Source of the DNA: Acinetobacter lactucae
Lineage (GTDB): Bacteria > Pseudomonadota > Gammaproteobacteria > Pseudomonadales > Moraxellaceae
NCBI RefSeq assembly: GCF_001605885.1
Contig: NZ_LRPE01000009.1
Location: 124,001-188,000 of the forward strand
Direction of reading: 5' to 3'
DNA: 64,000 bases
The position numbers and the translations under genes were made by a program. The notes beneath the pieces were generated by a model. It saw only the letters and a program-made list of their open reading frames with translations. It was not told the DNA's origin and did not search any database. Below are positions 37,257 to 46,490 of the stretch, piece after piece. Numbering within the stretch: position 1 is the stretch's first letter; each line of letters begins with the position of its first letter.

Positions 37257-38611
37257 TTTATGTCTCCTCCTTGTGCTTCTTGCAGAACAGCATCAATTTG
37301 AGCTTGAATGTTGCCCAAATAGTTTTCTGCTTTAAATATTTCCAAAATTTCTGTTGGGCTAAAATATTCTTTTACTTCATTTAACTGACTAACAACCTCA
37401 GATAAATGCTGCTTTTGAGCCACGGCTGTTTTACAAGCTGCTTCAACAACATGATGAGCATTTAAACGTCCAATTTTTGGAGCAAGCGCCATCATCACAG
37501 CTTCTGCCATAATCAACCCGTTGGTACAGTCAAGGTTATGCTGCATATGCTCAGCATTAACTTCGAAACCTTGTAAAACTTCACCAGTGCGACTTAAAGC
37601 ACCCGCACAAAGCTGAAAAATTTCAGGGATTGCCAGCCATTCTGCATGCCATGCGCCTAAGCTACGCTCATGTTCCTGCACCATGCTTTGATAGATGCTA
37701 GACATAAGTGCTGGTACACGATTTGCTGCTGCAAGTACTGAAGCTGCTGCAACTGGATTACGCTTATGCGGCATGGTTGACGAACCACCACGACCTTTTG
37801 CTGTTGGTTCAAACAACTCTGCAATTTCAGTTTGCATCATAAGAGACCAATCACGTGCCATCTTGCCTGTATTCCCAACAATCATGCCAAGCACACTTGC
37901 AATTTCCACGATACGATCTCGCTCGCCATGCCATGTGCTTATCGGTACAGTCAGATTCAGTTGCTGAGCAAATGCGCTAACCACAAGTGAACCTTGATCT
38001 TGCAAAGAAGCCAGTGAACCCACAGCCCCACCTAACTGAGCAGTAAATACACGTGATTTCATGGCTTGGATACGATCTAAATCACGCTTAAATGCAGAAG
38101 CCCAACGAGCAAGTTTATGTCCTAAGGTAATTGGTAAAGCTTGCTGTAACCATGTACGCCCAATCATGACTTGATGGCGATATTGCTTGGCTTGCTGTAA
38201 TGCAGTCGCATAACATTGCTGAAGTTGAGCTTCCACAATGTTTAAGGCATCGCGGCATTGCAAAATACATGCTGTGTCTAAAATATCCTGACTCGTTGCT
38301 CCCCAATGCACATAGCGTGAAGCATCTTCATCAACATCTTTAACAATTGCTGTAAGTTGTTTTACAAATGGAATTGCGATATTCCCAGCTAAGCCTGTTG
38401 CTACAGCCAAAGCGGAAAAATCAAACTTATCTAGTGCCTGCTCAGCTACTTGGGCAATTGTATTAGCCGCATTTTGAGGAATCACGCCAACTTTTGCCTG
38501 TGCTTGAGCTAACGCAACTTCAACCTTAGTCATATATGTGATTAAAGATGAGTCACTAAAAATGTCAGTGACGTCTTTTTGGTAAAACAAGCTGGCATAT
38601 AACTGGCTCAT
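37253..38611 (-). CDS. pcaB: 3-carboxy-cis,cis-muconate cycloisomerase
   Basis: 452 aa, fumarase/aspartase superfamily. The signature loop GGSSTMPHKRNPVAA (near residue 280) and RYVHWGATSQDILDTA are visible. It lactonises 3-carboxymuconate to 4-carboxymuconolactone. The gene begins 2 bp after pcaF and overlaps pcaD by four bases. Confidence 0.96.
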   Translation of the reverse strand: MSQLYASLFYQKDVTDIFSDSSLITYMTKVEVALAQAQAKVGVIPQNAANTIAQVAEQALDKFDFSALAVATGLAGNIAIPFVKQLTAIVKDVDEDASRYVHWGATSQDILDTACILQCRDALNIVEAQLQQCYATALQQAKQYRHQVMIGRTWLQQALPITLGHKLARWASAFKRDLDRIQAMKSRVFTAQLGGAVGSLASLQDQGSLVVSAFAQQLNLTVPISTWHGERDRIVEIASVLGMIVGNTGKMARDWSLMMQTEIAELFEPTAKGRGGSSTMPHKRNPVAAASVLAAANRVPALMSSIYQSMVQEHERSLGAWHAEWLAIPEIFQLCAGALSRTGEVLQGFEVNAEHMQHNLDCTNGLIMAEAVMMALAPKIGRLNAHHVVEAACKTAVAQKQHLSEVVSQLNEVKEYFSPTEILEIFKAENYLGNIQAQIDAVLQEAQGGDIK

Positions 38612-38613
38612 GA

Positions 38614-39825
38614 TTAGACTCTCTCAATAATCAAAGCAATCCCTTGGCCTACACCAATACACATCGAACACAAGGCATAACGACCACCTGTTTGCTCAAG
38701 CTGGTTTAGGGCCGTAGTCACTAAGCGTGCACCTGATGCACCAAGCGGATGACCCAGTGCAATCGCACCACCGTTCGGATTCACTTTGTCAGAATCATCT
38801 GGCAAACCTAAATCACGGGTCACAGCCAAAGCTTGTGCAGCAAAGGCTTCATTCAGCTCAATTACATCCATCTGATCTAAAGTCAGGTTGGCTTGTTTAA
38901 GTAATTTCTTAATCGCTGGTGCCGGAGCAAAACCCATAATACGTGGTTCTACACCCACCGCTGTTGAAGCAATGATCTTGGCACGTGGTTTGAGGTTGTA
39001 AGCTTGAATTGCATCATCAGAAGCAATCAATAGAGCTGCTGCACCATCGTTAATGCCTGAAGCATTTCCCGCAGTGACGGTGCCGTCTGCTTTGACCACA
39101 GGTTTAAGTTTGCTTAAGCCTTCAAGCGTGGTCGATGCACGTGGATGTTCATCGGTATCAATCACAACAGCATCACCCTTACGCTGAGGGATTTCAACTG
39201 CCACGATTTCTTTAGAAAAAAAGCCTTTGGCTTGCGCGCTTGCGGTGCGTTGTTGGCTCACCAAGGCAAACTGGTCCTGATCTGCACGATTCACGTTAAA
39301 CTGTTCAGCCACGTTTTCGGCAGTCTGCGGCATGGTGTCTACACCATACAATTCTTTAAGTTTTGGGTTAATGAAGCGCCAGCCCATGGTGGTGTCTTCG
39401 ATCTTCTGGCTACGGCCAAAAGCACTGTCTGACTTCCCCATCACATAGGGTGCACGGCTCATACTTTCCACACCGCCTGCAATCACCAAGTTCGCTTCAC
39501 CAGCTTTAATAGCACGGGCAGCAATGGCAATGGCATCGAGTGAGGAACCGCACAAACGGTTAATGGTGGTTGCCGGCACTTGATACGGTAAACCTGCAAG
39601 CAGTGCTGACATACGGCCGACATTACGGTTATCTTCACCGGCTTGGTTAGCACAGCCATAGATCACATCATCGACCTGTTCCCAATCTACATTCGGGTTA
39701 CGCTGCATGAGCGCTTTAATTGGCACAGCACCAAGGTCATCGGCACGGACAGGTGCAAGGCCACCGGCGTAACGGCCGAATGGAGTACGGATGGCATCGA
39801 TGATATAAGCGTTTTTTAATGTCAT
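38614..39825 (-). CDS. pcaF: beta-Ketoadipyl-CoA thiolase
   Basis: 403 aa thiolase with all catalytic segments: acyl Cys in [18 protein letters not shown], His in [17 protein letters not shown] and Cys in [16 protein letters not shown]. It splits beta-ketoadipyl-CoA into succinyl-CoA and acetyl-CoA. The stretch from pcaF to pcaI is visibly richer in G+C than the rest of the operon, as if under different codon selection or homogenised with the catIJF paralogues that Acinetobacter carries elsewhere. Confidence 0.96.
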   Translation of the reverse strand: MTLKNAYIIDAIRTPFGRYAGGLAPVRADDLGAVPIKALMQRNPNVDWEQVDDVIYGCANQAGEDNRNVGRMSALLAGLPYQVPATTINRLCGSSLDAIAIAARAIKAGEANLVIAGGVESMSRAPYVMGKSDSAFGRSQKIEDTTMGWRFINPKLKELYGVDTMPQTAENVAEQFNVNRADQDQFALVSQQRTASAQAKGFFSKEIVAVEIPQRKGDAVVIDTDEHPRASTTLEGLSKLKPVVKADGTVTAGNASGINDGAAALLIASDDAIQAYNLKPRAKIIASTAVGVEPRIMGFAPAPAIKKLLKQANLTLDQMDVIELNEAFAAQALAVTRDLGLPDDSDKVNPNGGAIALGHPLGASGARLVTTALNQLEQTGGRYALCSMCIGVGQGIALIIERV

Positions 39826-39837
39826 TTCCCTACTTCC

Positions 39838-40491
39838 TTATCCTTGAGTCGCATCAATCAAAGTTGCACCCGTTAAAGCCTGTAACTCATCAAAGCTCAG
39901 ACCTTCCACTTTTTCGATCACCTTTAAACCGTCTTGGGTCACATCAATAACACAAAGATCGGTGTAAATACGATCCACACATTGCTTACCCGTAACCGGA
40001 TAAGTCAGTTCAGCCACAATTTTTGGCTCACCTTGCTTGGTTACATGATCTGTAGTGATAAAAACTTTCTTGGCACCTACAGCCAAATCCATCGCACCAC
40101 CCACCGCAGGAATCGCATCCGGTGCACCCGTGTGCCAGTTCGCCAAGTCACCATTGGCTGCAACTTGAAATGCACCCAGCACTGCAATATCAAGGTGACC
40201 ACCACGCATCATGGCAAATGAGTCACCATGGTGGAAAAAGCTGCCGCCTTCAAGCATGGTCACAAACTCTTTACCGGCATTAATGAGTTCTGGGTCTTCT
40301 TCACTTGCTGCTGGTGGAGGGCCAAAAGCCAACAGACCATTTTCAGAATGAAGAAAAATATCTTTGTCGTCAGGTAGGTAATTTGCAATCTTGGTTGGTA
40401 AACCAATACCCAAGTTCACATAGGCGCCATCTGGAATATCTTGTGCCACACGTTTTGCAATCTGGTCACGGCTGAGTTTCTGGTAGCTCAT
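39838..40491 (-). CDS. pcaJ: 3-Oxoadipate CoA-transferase subunit B
   Basis: 217 aa, class I CoA-transferase beta subunit. The catalytic Glu lies in LHSENGLLAFGP, and GGSFFHHGDSFAMMRGGHLD is typical. With PcaI it transfers CoA from succinyl-CoA to beta-ketoadipate. A 12-bp gap separates it from pcaF and 18 bp from pcaI. Confidence 0.96.
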   Translation of the reverse strand: MSYQKLSRDQIAKRVAQDIPDGAYVNLGIGLPTKIANYLPDDKDIFLHSENGLLAFGPPPAASEEDPELINAGKEFVTMLEGGSFFHHGDSFAMMRGGHLDIAVLGAFQVAANGDLANWHTGAPDAIPAVGGAMDLAVGAKKVFITTDHVTKQGEPKIVAELTYPVTGKQCVDRIYTDLCVIDVTQDGLKVIEKVEGLSFDELQALTGATLIDATQG

Positions 40492-40509
40492 GTTATTTCT
40501 CCTTATTGC

Positions 40510-41181
40510 TTACTGTGCGGGTGCGACTTGTACAACATGCTGTACAAAGATACCTGGGGTAATGATGTGTTCCGGATCTAATCCACCGAGTTCAACCACT
40601 TCAGAAACCTGAGCAATGGTGACATCCGCAGCCATCGCCATAATCGGGCCAAAGTTACGTGCAGATTTACGGTAAACCAGATTGCCCCAGCGATCGCCCT
40701 TGTAGGCTTTAATCAAGGCAAAGTCAGCCTTGATCGGATATTCAAGTACATAATCTTTGCCATCAATTTGGCGGGTTTCTTTGCCTTCGGCCAAAAGTGT
40801 TCCAAAGCCAGTGGGGGTAAACACAGCGCCTAATCCCATACCTGCTGCCTGAATACGACACGCCAGATTACCTTGTGGAACTACTTCAAGTTCAACTTTT
40901 CCGGCACGGTACAGTTCATCAAACACATAAGAGTCTGCCTGACGTGGGAAAGAGCAAATCACTTTTTTAACTGAGCCGGCTTTAAGCAGTTTCGCCAGAC
41001 CATAATCGCCATTACCGGCGTTGTTGCTGACAATAGTTAAATCTTTAACACCCAGTTCAATCAGTCCGTCAATGAGTTCAGCGGGTTGTCCTGCGGTACC
41101 GAAACCACCAATCAGAATGGTTGCACCATCTTTAATCTGCGATAGTGCCTCGCTTAGTGAGGACTTACTTTTGTCAATCAT
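40510..41181 (-). CDS. pcaI: 3-Oxoadipate CoA-transferase subunit A
   Basis: 223 aa, class I CoA-transferase alpha subunit (TILIGGFGTAGQPAELIDGL, LTIVSNNAGNGDYGLAKLL, NLACRIQAAGMGLGAVFTPTGFGT). It is the first gene of the 13-gene pca-qui operon. Upstream 41182-41522 carries a PcaU-type operator. In A. baylyi pcaU is divergently transcribed next to pcaI, but here the neighbour is ispD reading towards pcaI and no regulator gene is present. Confidence 0.95.
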   Translation of the reverse strand: MIDKSKSSLSEALSQIKDGATILIGGFGTAGQPAELIDGLIELGVKDLTIVSNNAGNGDYGLAKLLKAGSVKKVICSFPRQADSYVFDELYRAGKVELEVVPQGNLACRIQAAGMGLGAVFTPTGFGTLLAEGKETRQIDGKDYVLEYPIKADFALIKAYKGDRWGNLVYRKSARNFGPIMAMAADVTIAQVSEVVELGGLDPEHIITPGIFVQHVVQVAPAQ

Positions 41182-41351
41182 TAGACAACTCCATTGTGCT
41201 CATTGAAGAAGAGATAGGTAAGAGAATTAGGCACACTGAGGCGAGAAGAATAGATAAATATTTCACTCAATCCCGAGTGTTTCCCTTAGATTTCCCTTTT
41301 AATCATTTTTGATAATTTTCGTATTTTGATCTAGTTATCAAACCATGGTTT

Positions 41352-41410
41352 TGTTCGGTATAAATATTTTTTGTTCGATGATCGAACATTATCTAGTGTA
41401 GTTGTCCGAT
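41352..41410. promoter_or_regulatory. PcaU/PobR-type operator cluster upstream of pcaI
   Basis: A perfect palindrome TGTTCGAT-G-ATCGAACA occupies 41372-41388. A direct half-site TGTTCGGT begins 20 bp before it (41352-41359), and a weaker one, TGTCCGAT, lies at 41403-41410. A palindrome plus an additional direct repeat is the known architecture of the Acinetobacter PcaU site. It is 171-230 bp upstream of pcaI. The 340-bp interval holds nothing else I can support. Confidence 0.72.
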
Positions 41411-41522
41411 CTTGATAAATCCTAAAACTTATCAATGTAAAAGAATACGAGTGGTTATAAATAGATATGTAGAAAACTTGCTTAGATGAACAAACCATCC
41501 AAGCAAGTTAGAAATAATAGAA

Positions 41523-42239
41523 TTAAGACTGAGATTGCAGAATCAAACGTGCGAGTTCTAAATCATCGGGATAGGTAATTTTTATATTATCCGAACGTCC
41601 CATTACGACCTGTACAGTTTCACCCATATACTCGAGTGCACTTGCCTCATCGGTAATAGTGACGTTATTTTCTAAAGCATGTTCAATTGCTTTTTTTAGT
41701 TTACCGATTTTAGTAATTTGAGGAGTTTGAGCTTGCCATAATAAATCTCGGCTAACTGTTTTATCAATTTGATTGCCTGACTTAACCTGCTTTAAAGTAT
41801 CACGAACAGGAATTGCTAAAATAGCACTCTCATTTGATTCAATTGCATTTGCCACAAGTGCATTTAAACAATCAATGGTTACACAAGGGCGAGCCGCATC
41901 ATGCACGAGGACCCAATCATTTTCATCAGCAAAAGTTAAAAGATAATTTAAAGCATTTAATACCGAATGGACTCGTTCAGCCCCGCCCGTACAAAAATGC
42001 GCCTTATCTATATTTTGAAATGCAAGAGTCTGGGCGAAGGTATCTTGAGCACCGATTGCTAAAACATAACCATTCAATGCAAGTTGACTTATACGGCCAA
42101 TCGTATGTTCTAGAACAGTCCTATTCTGAATATATTGATACTGCTTCAATTCAGTTTTAGAAAATCGACTTCCTGATCCTGCAGCGGGAATAACTGCCCA
42201 TAATTTAGTCTGGGATATCTGGGGATGCAGGTGTCTCAT
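41523..42239 (-). CDS. ispD: 2-C-methyl-D-erythritol 4-phosphate cytidylyltransferase
   Basis: 238 aa from the ATG at 42239 (GGAAACGA upstream); an upstream in-frame start would add 11 residues inside ftsB. The nucleotidyltransferase motif is WAVIPAAGSGSRFSKTELKQY, with VLVHDAARPCVT and TDEASALEYMG. It makes CDP-methylerythritol in the MEP isoprenoid pathway. It overlaps the end of ftsB by 35 bp, as in many gammaproteobacteria where ftsB-ispD are paired. Confidence 0.94.
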   Translation of the reverse strand: MRHLHPQISQTKLWAVIPAAGSGSRFSKTELKQYQYIQNRTVLEHTIGRISQLALNGYVLAIGAQDTFAQTLAFQNIDKAHFCTGGAERVHSVLNALNYLLTFADENDWVLVHDAARPCVTIDCLNALVANAIESNESAILAIPVRDTLKQVKSGNQIDKTVSRDLLWQAQTPQITKIGKLKKAIEHALENNVTITDEASALEYMGETVQVVMGRSDNIKITYPDDLELARLILQSQS

Positions 42240-42594
42240 TCGTTTCCAAATCAACTTTAGCGTTCGGGTCAATATAAATAGGCTTGTAATGGGTACTGAT
42301 TGTACTCATTTGAACAAATGTCTCATGTGGTTTAACCAAACCAAGATCAAGGCGTGCATGTTCTTCAATTGCTTCTGTACCATTTTTCAGGTCAAAAACC
42401 TCTGCTGCCAAAATACGGTTTCGTTCTTTAAGCTCTTCATTTACCTCAGCTTGTTGCTGAATTTGTTGCATGAGAGCTTGATGAGGGATATAACCACCCT
42501 CACCTAACCAAAATTGATATTGCAGTATGGCTACTAAAACAATAACAAGTAGCAATATCAGTTTGCTTGAAGTGGATCGAAATACTTCTAACAT
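42205..42594 (-). CDS. ftsB: Cell division protein FtsB (DivIC family)
   Basis: 129 aa bitopic protein: a short cytoplasmic start, one membrane helix (KLILLLVIVLVAILQYQFWL, residues about 11-30), then a periplasmic coiled coil (QQIQQQAEVNEELKERNRILAAEVFDLKNG) and a conserved EEHARLDLGLVKPHETFVQ. It forms the FtsQLB complex that activates septal synthesis. It is somewhat longer than E. coli FtsB because of an acidic, Pro-rich tail. The eno gene that usually precedes it is displaced by about 4.7 kb. Confidence 0.92.
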   Translation of the reverse strand: MLEVFRSTSSKLILLLVIVLVAILQYQFWLGEGGYIPHQALMQQIQQQAEVNEELKERNRILAAEVFDLKNGTEAIEEHARLDLGLVKPHETFVQMSTISTHYKPIYIDPNAKVDLETNETPASPDIPD

Positions 42595-42661
42595 ATCATT
42601 AAGAGTTTTAATTAAAAACTTTGATTAAGCTTTTGTATTGTATAACAATTTAAAAAGAGCA

Positions 42662-42690
42662 TGCAAAATTCCTGCAAAATCAGTGCAAAA
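42662..42690. repeat. Three helically phased TGCAAAA repeats at the ftsB promoter
   Basis: TGCAAAA occurs at 42662-42668, 42673-42679 and 42684-42690, each 11 bp apart. On the minus strand the last copy merges with a possible -35 TTGCAT, 18 bp before TACAAT, about 50 bp upstream of ftsB. A regulator binding one DNA face is possible; so is chance in AT-rich DNA. The rest of 42595-42909 shows only the terminator at 42860. Confidence 0.45.
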
Positions 42691-42859
42691 CTATTAATGC
42701 GCATGTTACTTTAAATTGACCATTGTGACATGTTTCATTTTGTCAAAAATGAATGGAATTTGAAAGGGAAATCATATTTATAAGTACAACTGCTTATAAA
42801 TCACTCTATGCATATAAAAGCTATTCTGCGTATCAAAAAATTATATTGAATAAATAGAG

Positions 42860-42883
42860 AAAAGTCCTCCGAAGAGGACTTTT
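42860..42883 (-). terminator. Terminator after the TonB-dependent receptor gene
   Basis: A perfect 10-bp stem AAAAGTCCTC (42860-42869) / GAGGACTTTT (42874-42883) with a CGAA tetraloop lies 26 bp past the receptor stop. It ends in TTTT on either strand. Confidence 0.85.
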
Positions 42884-42909
42884 CAATAGAGATTTAAATC
42901 AACCAGTAA

Positions 42910-45096
42910 TTAGAAGTTATAACGAACACTCACCGTTGCATTTCTTGGTGTTCCCCAGTTCATTCCATTGTCACCAATACCTTCATAATATTTCTCATCA
43001 AAAATATTATCGATGTTGAATTGAAGTTTAATATTTTTATCTACCTGATAGCCAACCATCGCACTTGCTAACACATAAGCATCTTGTTCAATACGAGAGC
43101 TTCCACTACCCGTATAGTATTTACTCTTATAATTTAAACCAAGTCCTGTACTCCATTGATCAAGTTTGTACTTAACAAATAGATTCGAAGTTGTTCGAGA
43201 GTTTGTCGTATTAACCTTGGTGCCTTTTGCATCTTTTGCTTCAAAATTAGCAATACCAAAGTTAATCCCCCAATTGTCGTTAATCTCACCCTCAGCTTCA
43301 AACTCAAAACCTTTACTTTCAACACCATCTATAGCGCGATAAGCCTGCTCTGTAGTTTGCGTACCATTACGGACAATAAATACTCCAGGTATCGATTCAG
43401 CAAAATTAGATTGTTCTATTCGAAATACTGAAAGTGCTGTATTTAAACGCCCTCCGAACCATTCGCTCTTTAAACCGGCCTCATAACTCTTACCTGTAAT
43501 CGGATCAATATATTGATCATTTACATCTTTACGTTCTTGAGGTTTAAAAATTTCTGTATAACTCGCATATACAGAATGATCTTGGGCAAAATCATAAATA
43601 GCGCCAATATATGGTGCTAATTCATTGTTAAATTCACGGTTACCTTTATCATTTTCAGACTTGTATTCCCAGTTAGATAAACGTGCACCAGCAATAATTT
43701 TTAAAGGGTCAAGAATTTGAAATTTACCCGCAATATATGCAGCAGTTTGTGTGGTTTCATTAAGAGCACCTCTGGTATTTAGTACCAGTGGCTGAAGTAA
43801 CTCTTGAGCCATATCATTATAGTTAAGTGGTTCACCTAAATATTTCTCAATTTCACTATTTGCATTAGAACCACCAGAAAGATCTTTCGTTTTTTCATTT
43901 TTATTCCAAGATCCGCCAATAATGATTTCCTGAGGGCGATTAAATAACGTAAATGGTGCATTGATAAAAACATCAATATTGTTTTCTTCACTCGCAGCTT
44001 TGGCACCATATACAGAAACATTATCTTTTTTATTATCATCTATATTTTTTAGTGGACTGGTATTTGTGGCCTTATCTACTCTTCCAGCTGTATATAGCAA
44101 CATGGAGTCCGTATCTTCTTTACGGAAGGTATAAGCAATATTTAAATTAATGTCATTAAATAAATTCTGTTTTAAGTTTGCAAATACTGCTGTTGTATTC
44201 ACATCCCAATATGTCCAAGGTGCACTTACTGTTAAGCTTCTAGAAAAATTGGTACGAGTCCCATCAGTATAAAAAGCAGGTGTTCCGCCCCAACGAATAC
44301 CATCACGATGTAACTCTTGATAAGTTGCACCAAGCGACATGCTTGTTTTATCACTCAAGTCATAATCAAGGGCACCATAAAATACATTTCGTTCTTTTTC
44401 ATAAAAATCCATAAATGATTTTTCATCAGAATGCTTTACAAACATGCGACCACGCAATGTACCATCAGCATTAAGTGGTGTAGAAATATCTGCCGAACTA
44501 CTCCAAGAGTTCCACGAGCCTAAAGATGTGTTGACATTACCAGTAAGCTCTTTTGAGTTTGCATGTTTTCGAATCATGTTCAGTGCCATCGCCGGATTCC
44601 CAGCACCTGTGGTTAGGCCATTGGCACCTTTTACTACCTCGATGCGATCATAAATATCTAAATCAAGGTCCCCTGTACCTAAATTAATCGTGCTCGGTAT
44701 TCCGTCTATTAAGTAATAATCTACCTCAAAACCACGTGCATAAACTTTCTGGCGCTCATCAGTACGTGAAGTTGAAACCCCCGTAATATTGTTCATTAAA
44801 TCCTGAAAAGAATCGATTTTTCGATCATCTAAATATTCACGAGTTAAAACTTTGACCGATTGCGGTGTTTCACGAAGAGATAAATTTAATTTTGTAGAAG
44901 TATTTGCGCTTTTTGCTGCATAACTGCCCGAACCTTCGGTAACTGCAGAATTTTCTTGTTGTGCTTGTACTTTTATCGTTTCTAAAGTGGCGGTTCCAGT
45001 TGTCTCATCTGCATAAGCAACTGAAGGAACAGTTAAAGCCATAGCAAATGCTAAAGGATGAGCTTTAAATGCTTTTCTAAAGGGCGGAGTGTACAT
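42910..45096 (-). CDS. TonB-dependent siderophore receptor, FhuE-like
   Basis: 728 aa. Signal peptide ends at SVAYA; a TonB-box-like TLETIKVQAQ follows. The plug domain (about 60-210) has the siderophore-receptor pattern LNLSLRETPQSVKVLTREYLDDRK, VYARGFEVDYYLIDGIP and IEVVKGANGLTTGAGNPAMALNMIRK. The 22-strand barrel ends PRNATVSVRYNF. Sequence features resemble FhuE-type hydroxamate (coprogen/rhodotorulate) receptors, but the ligand is not certain. A Fur box is 107-121 bp upstream of the start. Confidence 0.9.
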   Translation of the reverse strand: MYTPPFRKAFKAHPLAFAMALTVPSVAYADETTGTATLETIKVQAQQENSAVTEGSGSYAAKSANTSTKLNLSLRETPQSVKVLTREYLDDRKIDSFQDLMNNITGVSTSRTDERQKVYARGFEVDYYLIDGIPSTINLGTGDLDLDIYDRIEVVKGANGLTTGAGNPAMALNMIRKHANSKELTGNVNTSLGSWNSWSSSADISTPLNADGTLRGRMFVKHSDEKSFMDFYEKERNVFYGALDYDLSDKTSMSLGATYQELHRDGIRWGGTPAFYTDGTRTNFSRSLTVSAPWTYWDVNTTAVFANLKQNLFNDINLNIAYTFRKEDTDSMLLYTAGRVDKATNTSPLKNIDDNKKDNVSVYGAKAASEENNIDVFINAPFTLFNRPQEIIIGGSWNKNEKTKDLSGGSNANSEIEKYLGEPLNYNDMAQELLQPLVLNTRGALNETTQTAAYIAGKFQILDPLKIIAGARLSNWEYKSENDKGNREFNNELAPYIGAIYDFAQDHSVYASYTEIFKPQERKDVNDQYIDPITGKSYEAGLKSEWFGGRLNTALSVFRIEQSNFAESIPGVFIVRNGTQTTEQAYRAIDGVESKGFEFEAEGEINDNWGINFGIANFEAKDAKGTKVNTTNSRTTSNLFVKYKLDQWSTGLGLNYKSKYYTGSGSSRIEQDAYVLASAMVGYQVDKNIKLQFNIDNIFDEKYYEGIGDNGMNWGTPRNATVSVRYNF

Positions 45097-45202
45097 AAGA
45101 AAATTCCATAATAACCAATGTGCTGTGCGAGATTCCTTAGTCTTTTGCTATTCTGCTCTTTGTTACATAGCAGCAAAAGTTCGGCACAAAAACTAACACG
45201 AA

Positions 45203-45217
45203 TGATAATTGTTATCA
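45203..45217. promoter_or_regulatory. Fur box
   Basis: TGATAATTGTTATCA is a TGATAA-3-TTATCA inverted repeat inside an AATGATAATTGTTATCAA context, close to the Fur consensus. It is 107-121 bp upstream of the siderophore receptor and 253 bp upstream of the lipoprotein gene, so it most likely represses the receptor when iron is plentiful. The remainder of 45097-45469 is AT-rich without a gene. Confidence 0.8.
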
Positions 45218-45469
45218 ACAAAATATTAATAATTATTCCTTTTTATTTAGATTGAATTATCAATCTTTCTAATACTTATATATTTCAACCGCTTCTAGAC
45301 TTGTTTGATTATCAGATAATTTTTTAATTTATTGTTTATTCAACTTACTAATAAAATGTTATGCACCAGTCTTACGATTAACTCAAAAATAACAAACTAA
45401 ATACTATTTTCTTTTATATTTTATTATTCTTCTCAAATCTCATAACAGAGAATAAAGGTATGGCTTGTA

Positions 45470-46150
45470 GTGCATAAAGTTTTAGCATTTTCTTTAGTAA
45501 GCATAGGTTTGAGTGCTTGTAATAACCATACAGATGATAGTCCTTCAAAAATAATTAATATGGAGGATATTCAGAAGCAACATAGACCGACTAATACTTA
45601 TATATATGAATATAATGATATTATTTATAAACTAAACACTGAACAAGACCAAACTACTGCTCATATAAGATTAAAAAGTTTATTAAAAAAGATGCCATCT
45701 CATGATAGCAACTTAAACATTTTAAAAACTAAACGTAAAATACTTGTACATTTGGGTTGTCTGAATGAAGCTTATATCGTTACCGAAAAAATTTTAGCTA
45801 AAACAGATAGTTCACAGCTACAAGAGATGCAATGTATTTTTCTAAGTAAAATGAAAAAAGATGCTCATGAAATAAAAGCATGTTACGAAAGAACTGCTAA
45901 TAGTTATTTAAATGAAATAAATTTAATACCTAAAGCTGCTTTGCGATATCAATATGCTTTATGGGGGCATTATGCAGCAATGTTCCATGCAGGCCATATA
46001 GAATATAAAGATAGACTTCAAGAAATTATCGACTATCACAACATTGAAGATCACAAAAAAACATATCAACAAATGTATGAAAACGTTATGAACTCCTCTA
46101 TTTTTCAAAAACGTTTAGATGCAATCCCTTATACCTCTCAATGTCGTTAA
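45470..46150 (+). CDS. Hypothetical lipoprotein, strongly AT-rich gene
   Basis: 226 aa from a GTG start (an AAAGG lies about 12 nt upstream). Signal peptide MHKVLAFSLVSIGLSAC gives a clear lipobox (LSAC). The mature protein is mostly helical, charged and Lys/Tyr-rich, with a TPR-like middle (RLKSLLKKMPSH, CLNEAYIVTEKILAK) but no family I recognise. Codon use is much more AT-biased than neighbouring eno or kdsA, hinting at horizontal origin. It is divergent from the Fur-controlled receptor. Confidence 0.7.
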   Translation: MHKVLAFSLVSIGLSACNNHTDDSPSKIINMEDIQKQHRPTNTYIYEYNDIIYKLNTEQDQTTAHIRLKSLLKKMPSHDSNLNILKTKRKILVHLGCLNEAYIVTEKILAKTDSSQLQEMQCIFLSKMKKDAHEIKACYERTANSYLNEINLIPKAALRYQYALWGHYAAMFHAGHIEYKDRLQEIIDYHNIEDHKKTYQQMYENVMNSSIFQKRLDAIPYTSQCR

Positions 46151-46490
46151 ACTATTTTTAATTTTTAAGTCTTATTATGAGACAAATTTATAACCTGTAT
46201 CTTTATTAATTTTAATTTATTTAATAACAAGAAAGTACGTATCGAAATATAACGTTTATGCTTCCATTCTTATCCTAGGAATACAATCTCATATAATCCT
46301 GTCCCTTATTGGTCTCTTATTTTGAAACGTCTACTTTTGATCACATGATGAATAGTAAGTTTACTCATAAAAAGTCACATATATTTCGAGTTTTTAACCA
46401 ATAACTACCTAAAAATTATATTTTTTTATTTTTTACTCTGTTAATAGTTTTATAAGGATTTCTTCTAACTATTTTAATAAGGAGAAAAAA
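46151..46490 (+). other. 340-bp AT-rich gap with no recognisable gene
   Basis: This gap separates the lipoprotein gene and the DUF421 gene. I see no open frame with a ribosome-binding site, no strong hairpin and no repeat. AAGGAGAAAAAA immediately before 46491 is the ribosome-binding site for the DUF421 gene, so the interval probably holds its promoter. Confidence 0.5.
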
